From Paracoccaceae bacterium (GTDB taxonomy: Bacteria > Pseudomonadota > Alphaproteobacteria > Rhodobacterales > Rhodobacteraceae): a stretch of DNA of 14,333 nucleotides. The notes below the pieces were generated by a model. That model saw only the letters and a list, made by a program, of their open reading frames with translations, was not told where the DNA came from and did not search any database. A program made the position numbers and the translations under genes. Each line of letters begins with the position of its first letter. Position 1 is the stretch's first letter. Of this stretch, positions 1-5,473 are shown one piece after another. Location of the stretch: NCBI GenBank assembly GCA_003564655.1, contig PXES01000158.1:1-14333 (forward strand), given 5' to 3'.

Positions 1-561
1 CACCGCGGCGGCGATGGCAGGCACGCTCAGGCCGCGGTCATGCACCGCCATGGTGGCCGGGGTCAGCGCCATGATGGCGATGTAGGTGGCGATGAACCAC
101 AGCGGCACCAGCGCGATGCCCGGATCGAGGATCAGCGCGTCGGGAACCAGAAGCGCGGCGATCAGCCAGCCCGGCACGATGACCAGAAGAAACGCGGCCG
201 TCGGCTGCAACAGGCGCCGCGCCCGGCGGCGAATCCATTGCACCGGCGGTGTGCCCTCTGCCCGCGCCCGCCGCCAGCTTTCGGCATTGAGCGCGCCGCC
301 CACCAGAAAGATCAGCGGCATCACCTGAAAGATCAGGGTCGCCCATTGCCAGCCGGGCTGTGCGACCAAGAGATAGCTCGCCTCGGGCACACCATCGGGG
401 GCCGTGACGACACGGACCACCCAGTGTCCGAGGACAACCAGCAGGATCGCCGCGACGCGCAGGAAATCCAGAAAGCGGTCACGATCATCTGCGGTCGCCG
501 TCGCGACCCGCGCGCTCAGCGCGTCGATGGACAGACCGCCTTGCCCCCGCGTATGCGACAT
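1..561 (-). CDS. Acyltransferase 3 family membrane protein (partial, 3' end beyond window)
   Basis: The first 187 codons are visible and the C-terminus lies outside the window. Residues 28-50 contain the acyltransferase-3 (PF01757-type) opening: an RFLDFLR stretch followed by a hydrophobic helix and GHW, with His46 as the conserved putative catalytic histidine. A second helix (about 77-91) carries the MPLIFLVGG-x-LNA segment typical of the subgroup of these multi-pass inner-membrane proteins. It is followed by an Arg-rich cytoplasmic loop (97-117) and helices at about 122-140 and 150-170, including LWFIATY. Family members transfer acyl groups from acyl-CoA to sugars, lipids or other extracytoplasmic acceptors; the acceptor here cannot be told. 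Start: ATG at 561, or the GTG directly before it (564-562), which would sit 9 nt from a GAGGG. An in-frame TGA lies 7 codons further upstream, so the start is bounded. Family assignment is firm, substrate unknown. Confidence 0.85.
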   Translation of the reverse strand, partial: MSHTRGQGGLSIDALSARVATATADDRDRFLDFLRVAAILLVVLGHWVVRVVTAPDGVPEASYLLVAQPGWQWATLIFQVMPLIFLVGGALNAESWRRARAEGTPPVQWIRRRARRLLQPTAAFLLVIVPGWLIAALLVPDALILDPGIALVPLWFIATYIAIMALTPATMAVHDRGLSVPAIAAAV

Positions 562-1075
562 CACGCTGACCGACCCTCGCCGTCAGAAAACGGCGCGCAG
601 CATGACCGCGCCATCACCCGCGGCACCGGGCGTGGCGGTCTATCCCCGCGGCACGCGCTGCCGGGCGCGCGGGAAACACCCGGGACCGGGCAGATCGCGC
701 CGCCGTCGCTGCCAACCGCGACGGGACCGGCCACTGCAACAGCGCGCCACAAACCGCTGCGGCGGCGCTGTGGTCGCACGGGCCTTGGGATATCGTTCAC
801 GGTCTTCACCATCTGGTGGCAGGTCGGCATCACCGACGACATGTCAAGCCCAAGGGTCGGTCGGGCGAGCGACGCCCGCAGCCTGGCACCGGCGGGCAGC
901 CGCCATGGCATCCGCCGCATCGCAGCGGCAGAGCGCCTGGTCCCCGCGCGGCGAGAGCCGCAGGGGCAGACGCGTGAGCGCCGGCCTCACATCCTCTGCC
1001 CCGCAGGCCGCCGACCGCGGCCAGTGCCGGGCGCGGCTTGTGCAAGGCCGGTGCGGGCAAAGGGCAAACCCGATT
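562..1075. other. About 510 bp with no convincing gene
   Basis: This GC-rich stretch separates the acyltransferase gene from the small membrane-protein gene. Open frames exist on both strands, but their translations are Arg/Pro/Gly/Cys-rich, lack ribosome-binding sites and resemble no family I know. The least implausible is a 48-codon minus-strand frame at 844-990 (GTG start, TGA stop) with a fairly normal composition and mostly G/C third positions. It has only a poorly spaced AGAGG and I do not call it. A short hairpin, CGGGCG-AGCGA-CGCCCG, lies at 862-878 without a T-tract. No tRNA T-loop signature was seen. Confidence 0.5.
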
Positions 1076-1390
1076 TCAGCGCTGCCGGTTCCGAAACGAC
1101 CGTTGCCACAGCGACAACCGCCGCCGCCCGCGGATCATCGCGTTCGAGACCGCCGGGCGCAACACTGGCAGATCGACAGCAAGCAGAAGCAAGCCCAGCG
1201 GCAGCATCCAGAATCCGAGGATCGGCAGGAAGCCCAGCATCCCGCCCATGATCAGCAGCACTGCCAGCGGCACGCGCAGCAGCACGCCCGGCCGCGCCTC
1301 GACCAGCGGCAGAAGCCCGCGCAGGGACGGAAACCGCCGGACCAGCGCGTTCAACTGCCTGTCCAGGCGACGGCGGGGGCGGTCATGCAT
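1076..1390 (-). CDS. Small two-helix inner-membrane protein, function unknown
   Basis: This 104-residue protein has a basic N-terminus (residues 1-36) and two closely spaced hydrophobic helices (about 37-57 and 59-75) rich in Leu, Gly, Met and Pro, with the segment GFLPILGFWMLPLG at the turn. A strongly basic tail follows (88-104, RGRRRLSLWQRSFRNRQR). The layout is reminiscent of small PGPGW-type transmembrane proteins, but I cannot confirm that family by eye. The positive charges at both ends suggest that both termini face the cytoplasm. A GGAG lies 6 nt before the ATG at 1390, which supports this start. It is probably transcribed separately from pyrF, 289 bp upstream. No function should be assigned. 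Confidence 0.7.
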   Translation of the reverse strand: MHDRPRRRLDRQLNALVRRFPSLRGLLPLVEARPGVLLRVPLAVLLIMGGMLGFLPILGFWMLPLGLLLLAVDLPVLRPAVSNAMIRGRRRLSLWQRSFRNRQR

Positions 1391-1679
1391 GGGAAACTCC
1401 GGCCAAGGGCAAGCGCGGAGGGGGAGCGATGCGCGGTCGGTGCAAGGTCATGGGGCGGCAGATGCCACGCGGGCGCTCATTCGGCAAGCCCATGCGCATG
1501 ACAGTCCGGTAGCACCGATCCGTGTCGATCGGGCATCGCAACGCTGCGCCGCCAGCGGAGGCTGGCCAGCAGCGCGGCATCCGGCTGCTGCCGGAAAACT
1601 TTGCGCGGGGGCGGGTTATCGCATCGGACTCACGCCCTGTGGCAGCGCGGCGCATCCCGGCCACACCGCAGCGCCACGC
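1391..1679. other. Intergenic region between pyrF and the small membrane protein
   Basis: No gene is supported here. A minus-strand open frame crosses it (to 1664) but gives an Arg/Pro-rich translation and overlaps the start of the downstream gene. Two short perfect hairpins are visible: CCGATC-CGTGTC-GATCGG at 1515-1532 and CCGGC-TGCT-GCCGG at 1581-1594. Neither has a T-tract on the minus strand, so neither is a standard terminator for pyrF. A promoter for the small membrane-protein gene presumably lies here but I could not pick one. Confidence 0.4.
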
Positions 1680-2396
1680 TCAGACCTGCGCGATCTCGGC
1701 CAGAACGGCGCGCGCGGCAGCGGCGGGATCGGGCGCTTGCCAGATCGGGCGGCCAACGACGATATGATCCGCCCCGGCGACGAGCGCATCGGCAGGGGTG
1801 GCGATGCGCTTCTGATCACCCGCCGCCGAACCGGCCGGGCGCACCCCGGGCGTCACGATCAGCCGCCCCGCCGCCTCGGGGAGCGCGCGGAGCGCTGCCG
1901 CCTCCTGCGGGCTCGCGATGACCCCGTCGGCCCCGGCCTCGAAGGCGCGCAGGGCGCGCGCCTGCGTGATCTCGGCCAGATCGCCGGGGCGGATCAGCGC
2001 CGCGTCCAGATCCGCCCGGTCGAGCGAGGTCAACACCGTGACGGCAAGGATCTTCAGCCCCGAGCCGCCCGCGCCCTCGCGCGCCGCGCGCACCACATGC
2101 GGATCGCCCTGCACGGTCAGGAAATCCAGCTCATAGGCGGCGATCCCGCGCACGGCCGCCGTGACCGTGGCGCCGATGTCGAAGAACTTCATGTCAAGGA
2201 AAATGCGCTTGCCATGCTCCTGCTTCAACTCGTTGGCGAGCGCCAGCCCGCCCCCGGTCAGCATCCCCAGCCCGATCTTGTAGAACGACACCGCATCGCC
2301 CAGCCTGCGCGCAAGTTCCAGCCCCGCAAGCGCGTTGGGCAGGTCGAGCGCAACGATCAGACGGTCATCGGGCAGGCGGTCATCGGCAGGGGGCAT
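1680..2396 (-). CDS. pyrF: Orotidine 5'-phosphate decarboxylase
   Basis: The enzyme converts orotidine 5'-monophosphate to UMP and CO2, the last step of de novo pyrimidine synthesis, in the cytoplasm. The 238-residue length fits a bacterial PyrF. Visible signatures are the first beta strand LIVALD (Asp18), Lys40 in YKIGLGM, the catalytic Asp-Lys-Asp block FLDMKFFDI (Asp68, Lys70, Asp73), and the C-terminal phosphate-binding strands VTPGVRP and ADHIVVGRPIW. I start at the ATG at 2396 because AGGAG lies 7 nt upstream; an in-frame TTG 18 bp earlier would place that Shine-Dalgarno inside the coding sequence. The gene stands alone: the gene on the upstream side ends 140 bp away and the next gene begins 289 bp downstream, with no other pyr gene nearby. 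Confidence 0.97.
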   Translation of the reverse strand: MPPADDRLPDDRLIVALDLPNALAGLELARRLGDAVSFYKIGLGMLTGGGLALANELKQEHGKRIFLDMKFFDIGATVTAAVRGIAAYELDFLTVQGDPHVVRAAREGAGGSGLKILAVTVLTSLDRADLDAALIRPGDLAEITQARALRAFEAGADGVIASPQEAAALRALPEAAGRLIVTPGVRPAGSAAGDQKRIATPADALVAGADHIVVGRPIWQAPDPAAAARAVLAEIAQV

Positions 2397-2403
2397 CGGC
2401 AAT

Positions 2404-2408
2404 CTCCT
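2404..2408 (-). promoter_or_regulatory. Shine-Dalgarno of pyrF (decides the start)
   Basis: The minus strand reads AGGAG followed by 7 nt and ATG at 2396. This favours the ATG over the in-frame TTG at 2414 that would give the longest reading frame. Confidence 0.75.
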
Positions 2409-2536
2409 GTGCAAGACGGGTCAGCCCCGTGCCACGCACGCGCATCAGCGCCGGTGCAGGGGTGGTGGTTGGGCACCGGTCGCGGACCGCGAGCGCGGCA
2501 CCTCCTACACCCCCGCCCCCGCCTGGGCAAGCCGCG

Positions 2537-4183
2537 CTAGTCGAACAACGACCGCAACAACCCCTGCATCATCCGGTTCATCAGCGCCTCGTCGACATAG
2601 CCCGTCGCAGGGTGGTCGAATTGCGCCTGTGCCGCGCGGATCGCCGCGCGGGTGCGGGCGTCGAACACCCCGTCGACCGGGCCGGGGTCAAGCCCCATCG
2701 CCACCAGCCGCTGCTCGATCAGCAACCGCGTGGGTCGGTTGAGCCCCAGCGCCGCCTCGGTCGCGCGGGCCTGCATCTCGGCGGCGCCCTCGGGCGGTTC
2801 CGTGTCAGGCGCGGTCGCGGCGTCCTCGCCCGCGTCGGGCGCCGGGCGGCGTTCGTCGATCCGCGCTTGCGCCAGCTCGGCGAACTCGCCCTCGGGCCAG
2901 TCGCGCAGGAACGCCTCGTAGCTTGCCACCGAGTCGATGCGCCGCGCGCGCCGCCAGGCCTCGACCTCGCGTTCGCGCGCCGCCGCGCGCTCGGCCTCGG
3001 CCAGCTGTTCCAGCCGCGCCTGCGCCAGCGCGGCGAAAATGCCCTCGGGATAGCGCTCGAGATAGCTGCGCAGCCCCGGCCCGTCACCCGCCGCCCCGGT
3101 CATCGCCCAGAACTCGCGGTCCGCCCGCTCCTCGGCCTCGCGCTGCGCCCGCGCCTCGGCTTCGATCTCGGCCGAGCGCTCCGCCGCCTCCTCGGCCAGC
3201 GCGAGGATCTGCTCGCGCGTCAGATAGCCCGTGGGCTCGCGCCCGCCCAGCTCTTGCCAGCCGGCGATCGAGCCGCGCGTGCCGGGGCCGAAGATGCCAT
3301 CTATCCCACGCGTGTCATAGCCCAGCACGCTCAGGTCGCGCTGGATGGCGCGCCGCTCCTCGGCGGTGAGGAACAACTCCGCCTCGATCCGGTCGGGGGC
3401 GGTGCGGATGCGTTCGATCTCGGCGCGCGCGGCCTGCGCGTTCATCCCGTTGGGATAGGCGGCCAGATAGGCGGCGAAGGCCTCCTCGGTATCCGCCTCG
3501 ACAGCGGCCTCGAAGGCGCGCTGATCGGCGCGCGCCAGCGGGGCGAAATCCTGCGGAAGAAAGGCCGCGCGCGGGTCGAGCGCGCCTTGCAGCGCCAGCC
3601 CCGGGCGACGCTCGAGCGCCGCGCCCAGGGGCGCGCCGGGCTGCAACGCCTCGCCCAGCGCCGCGCCGACATCGGCGGGCGTGCCGGTGACCAGCCCCAG
3701 CCCGTCGGGCAGGTCCCAGGCGTCGGGCAGCCCGGCGCGTAGCCCCAGCCCGAATTCGCGGGCCGCGACCTCCTCGCCCAGCCAGACCAGCGCGCCGGTC
3801 CCCGCCTCTGCGGCGATCTGCATGACCGTGTCGAGCCGCAGCCCCTGCCCATCGGCCAGCGCCAGGGCCGGTCGGTCGGCCTCGGACCCGAGCAGCCAGC
3901 CGCCATGCGGGGCATGGGCAAACACGCCGGTCAGAACGACGACGACATGCGCGGCGTCCTCGGCGCGGAGCGCCCCGTGCAGCGCGGCCAACTCACTGCG
4001 CATCGACGCGGAATCGGGATCGCTGGCGGAAAACACCTCGAAGCCGACCGTCTCGAGCGTCGTCACCGCCTCGTCGACCCCGGCCTCGCCGCCCAGCACC
4101 AGCGCGACGCCGCCCGCCTGCCCGGGCGCGGCCCCGATCATCGCGAGTGAGGCGCCGAGAAACGCCCCGCAAACAGCCCGCAT
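2537..4183 (-). CDS. Secreted peptidoglycan-binding protein with caspase-like N-terminal region
   Basis: This is a 548-residue exported protein. Residues 1-23 form a signal peptide ending at GQA. Residues 24 to about 190 resemble the alpha/beta fold of caspase-like (C14-type) domains: strand VALVLGG, an ESTVxLET-like helix region with TTLETVGFEV, strand HVVVVLTG, then WLLGSEAD. The HG dyad and the DxC block are not preserved, and the only cysteine of the whole protein (Cys5) is in the signal peptide, so it cannot be an active cysteine protease. Three copies of a YLxxYPxG(x)FAxxAxxRI-like repeat sit near 239-259, 374-394 and 422-443. Two peptidoglycan-binding-type modules lie at about 273-328 (LGYDTRGIDGIFGPGTR) and 483-536 (MGLDPGPVDGVFDARTR), with a Glu/Ala/Arg-rich coiled coil at 331-356. 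It probably acts as a periplasmic wall-binding scaffold (inference). GGAGGG 7 nt before the ATG at 4183 fixes the start. Confidence 0.82.
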   Translation of the reverse strand: MRAVCGAFLGASLAMIGAAPGQAGGVALVLGGEAGVDEAVTTLETVGFEVFSASDPDSASMRSELAALHGALRAEDAAHVVVVLTGVFAHAPHGGWLLGSEADRPALALADGQGLRLDTVMQIAAEAGTGALVWLGEEVAAREFGLGLRAGLPDAWDLPDGLGLVTGTPADVGAALGEALQPGAPLGAALERRPGLALQGALDPRAAFLPQDFAPLARADQRAFEAAVEADTEEAFAAYLAAYPNGMNAQAARAEIERIRTAPDRIEAELFLTAEERRAIQRDLSVLGYDTRGIDGIFGPGTRGSIAGWQELGGREPTGYLTREQILALAEEAAERSAEIEAEARAQREAEERADREFWAMTGAAGDGPGLRSYLERYPEGIFAALAQARLEQLAEAERAAAREREVEAWRRARRIDSVASYEAFLRDWPEGEFAELAQARIDERRPAPDAGEDAATAPDTEPPEGAAEMQARATEAALGLNRPTRLLIEQRLVAMGLDPGPVDGVFDARTRAAIRAAQAQFDHPATGYVDEALMNRMMQGLLRSLFD

Positions 4184-4190
4184 GAGAGTG

Positions 4191-4196
4191 CCCTCC
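4191..4196 (-). promoter_or_regulatory. Shine-Dalgarno fixing the start of the peptidoglycan-binding protein
   Basis: The minus strand reads GGAGGG, 7 nt, then ATG at 4183. An earlier in-frame ATG at 4198 overlaps this site, and the longest frame (from 4264) adds a hydrophilic stretch before the signal peptide, so both are rejected as starts. Confidence 0.75.
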
Positions 4197-4235
4197 ATCC
4201 TGAACGCGCCTTGCCCGGCCCTGTCCCGCACGGTC

Positions 4236-4264
4236 AGAGTAGACAGCGCCGACGCATCAGACAA
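4236..4264 (-). promoter_or_regulatory. Possible sigma-70-type promoter of the peptidoglycan-binding protein gene
   Basis: On the minus strand TTGTCT (4264-4259) is followed by a 17-nt spacer and TACTCT (4241-4236). The spacing is ideal, but the hexamers match the consensus at only 4 and 3 positions. It would give a 5' leader of roughly 45 nt before the ATG at 4183. Tentative. Confidence 0.3.
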
Positions 4265-4326
4265 TGCCGGATGTCGGGCCTGTCGGACGGTACCGCCGCA
4301 CGGCCCCGCCTGCGCACAGCGCAGGC

Positions 4327-4378
4327 AGCGCCCGCGAGCGGGGCATGGGCGGGCGGGTGGGCTCCGCTCGCGGGCGCT
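4327..4378. terminator. Perfect 15-bp inverted repeat with G-quadruplex loop, end of the SDR gene
   Basis: The arms 4327-4341 and 4364-4378 are perfect reverse complements (AGCGCCCGCGAGCGG and its complement) and can extend inward by three more pairs including one G-T. The element starts 21 bp after the stop codon of the minus-strand SDR gene, where a transcription terminator is expected. It has no T-tract in either direction. The loop contains GGGCGGGCGGGTGGG (4347-4361) on the plus strand, which is the template strand for the SDR transcript. I call it a terminator from position and stem strength; the mechanism is uncertain. Confidence 0.6.
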
Positions 4379-4399
4379 TCTGCCCAGCCTCGGGCCAGA

Positions 4400-5179
4400 T
4401 CAGAGCGTCGCGTTCGTGGCCCCGCCATCCAGCAGCAGGTTCTGCCCGACAATGAAGCCCGCATGCTGCGAGCACAGGAACGCACAGGCCGCACCGAATT
4501 CCGCCGCCGTGCCGTAGCGCCCTGCCGGGATCGTCGCCTCGCGCCGGGCGCGCGCCTCCTCGACCGAGATGTTCTCGGACCGCGACACGCCCCCGTCCAG
4601 CGCCGCAGCACGGTCAGTGTCGTGGATGCCGGGCAGCAGGTTGTTGATGATCACGCCCTTGCCAGCCACCTGCCGCGACGTGCCCGCGACATAGCCCGTC
4701 AGCCCCGCCCGCGCCGAGTTCGACAACCCCAGCACCGCGATGGGCGACTTGACCGAGACCGAGGTGATGTTGACCACCCGCCCCCAGCCGCGCTCGATCA
4801 TCCCCGGCACCAGCGCCTTCATCAGCGCGATGGGGGTCAGCATGTTGGCATCGAGCGCGGCGATGAAATCCTCGCGCTCCCAATCGGTCCACAGCCCCGG
4901 TGGCGGCCCGCCCGCATTGGTCACGAGGATATCCACCTCGCCCGCCGCGTCGAGCACTGCGGCGCGCCCCTCATCGGTGGTGATGTCGGCGGCAACCGCT
5001 GTCACGCCCCCCCCGTGGCGCGCGCGCAGCAGCGTCGCCGTCTCGTCCAGCGCATCGGCGCCGCGCGCGTTGATGACCAGCTCGACCCCCTCGGCGGCCA
5101 GCGCATCGGCACAGCCGCGCCCCAGCCCCTTGGACGACGCGCAGACCAGCGCCCGTCTGCCTGTAATGCCCAGATCCAT
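4400..5179 (-). CDS. Atypical short-chain dehydrogenase/reductase (SDR), catalytic Tyr/Lys replaced
   Basis: This 259-residue protein has an SDR Rossmann fold. The nucleotide-binding loop is CASSKGLG (residues 13-20) in place of TGxxxGxG, AADI is at 63-66, and TNAGG (87-91) matches the NNAG motif. The SDR serine is Ser140 in NITS, and LLPGIHDT (181-188) and GQNLLLDGGAT (245-254) are the family's C-terminal segments. The YxxxK pair expected 13 and 17 residues after Ser140 is Ser153 and Arg157 in LSNSARAGL. SDRs of this beta-ketoacyl-reductase-like atypical subgroup are known, and their substrates are generally unassigned. GGGAGGG directly upstream of the ATG at 5179 supports the start over the longer frame to 5275. 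It is divergent from the BCCT gene across 294 bp. Any 3-oxoacyl-ACP reductase label would be unsafe. Confidence 0.88.
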   Translation of the reverse strand: MDLGITGRRALVCASSKGLGRGCADALAAEGVELVINARGADALDETATLLRARHGGGVTAVAADITTDEGRAAVLDAAGEVDILVTNAGGPPPGLWTDWEREDFIAALDANMLTPIALMKALVPGMIERGWGRVVNITSVSVKSPIAVLGLSNSARAGLTGYVAGTSRQVAGKGVIINNLLPGIHDTDRAAALDGGVSRSENISVEEARARREATIPAGRYGTAAEFGAACAFLCSQHAGFIVGQNLLLDGGATNATL

Positions 5180-5183
5180 GCGA

Positions 5184-5190
5184 CCCTCCC
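5184..5190 (-). promoter_or_regulatory. Shine-Dalgarno of the SDR gene (decides the start)
   Basis: The minus strand reads GGGAGGG with 4 nt to the ATG at 5179 (7 nt measured from its first GGGA). This selects MDLGITGRRALV as the N-terminus, which is where an SDR normally begins, and excludes the 32-residue extension of the open frame. Confidence 0.7.
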
Positions 5191-5254
5191 CTGCTAGTGA
5201 CGTGCCCGTGTAGCACCGCGCGGCGACCGGGGAAAGCGGGGGCACTGGCCCGTC

Positions 5255-5274
5255 TGCGACCAAGTGATGTCGCA
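5255..5274. promoter_or_regulatory. Dyad TGCGAC-N8-GTCGCA between divergent genes (possible operator)
   Basis: A perfect 6-bp inverted repeat with an 8-nt spacer lies between the divergently read SDR and BCCT genes, 75 bp upstream of the SDR ATG and 200 bp upstream of the BCCT ATG. It is followed by an AT-rich patch (5275-5288) unusual for this sequence. A dimeric regulator site is possible, but no regulator gene is in the window. Confidence 0.3.
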
Positions 5275-5340
5275 AATGATGATTTTTTCGGCGCAGAGGG
5301 GTCGCGGCGCCCGAAAGCCCGTGTTAGCGTTTCGGCACAA

Positions 5341-5421
5341 ATCCGCCAAGGACCCGCCCTGCAAGGCTGTCGCCGGGAATTTTATCTCCGGCGGATCAAG
5401 GCGTTATCCGCGAAATGCGGA
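5341..5421 (+). promoter_or_regulatory. Candidate structured mRNA leader of the BCCT transporter gene
   Basis: Several perfect helices share arms: 5341-5347 with 5390-5396 (7 bp), 5371-5376 with 5388-5393 (6 bp), 5391-5396 with 5406-5411 (6 bp) and 5407-5411 with 5417-5421 (5 bp). Neighbouring helices cannot all form together, the layout seen in attenuators and riboswitches. The last helix ends 52 nt before the ATG at 5474. I recognise no known riboswitch consensus, and the helices are short in GC-rich DNA, so chance pairing is a real alternative. Confidence 0.35.
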
Positions 5422-5473
5422 GGGGACCGGGTCTGACAAGAGAAACAAGACACTGCGACAGAGGGAGAAACGC

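Noticed and set aside
40..1501. Long plus-strand open frames across 40-1251 and 404-1501
   Set aside because: They are Arg/Pro/Gln-rich, lie opposite the acyltransferase and the small membrane protein, and have no ribosome-binding site.
2397..2414. TTG start giving PyrF six extra residues
   Set aside because: The AGGAG that serves the ATG at 2396 would lie within the coding sequence, and no site precedes the TTG.
2480..2492. Palindrome TCGCGGACCGCGA between pyrF and the peptidoglycan-binding protein gene
   Set aside because: It is a CG-rich 13-mer with a 1-nt centre and no flanking promoter or T-tract; such palindromes arise easily at this GC content.
2429..3742. A 437-codon plus-strand open frame opposite the peptidoglycan-binding protein
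   Set aside because: It is an Arg/Ala/Gly-rich shadow; the minus-strand gene has a signal peptide, domains and a good start.
5287..5315. TTCGGCGC/GCGCCCGAA hairpin as a terminator
   Set aside because: It contains a bulge and lies between divergent genes, where no transcript should end; the T-run precedes the stem on the plus strand.
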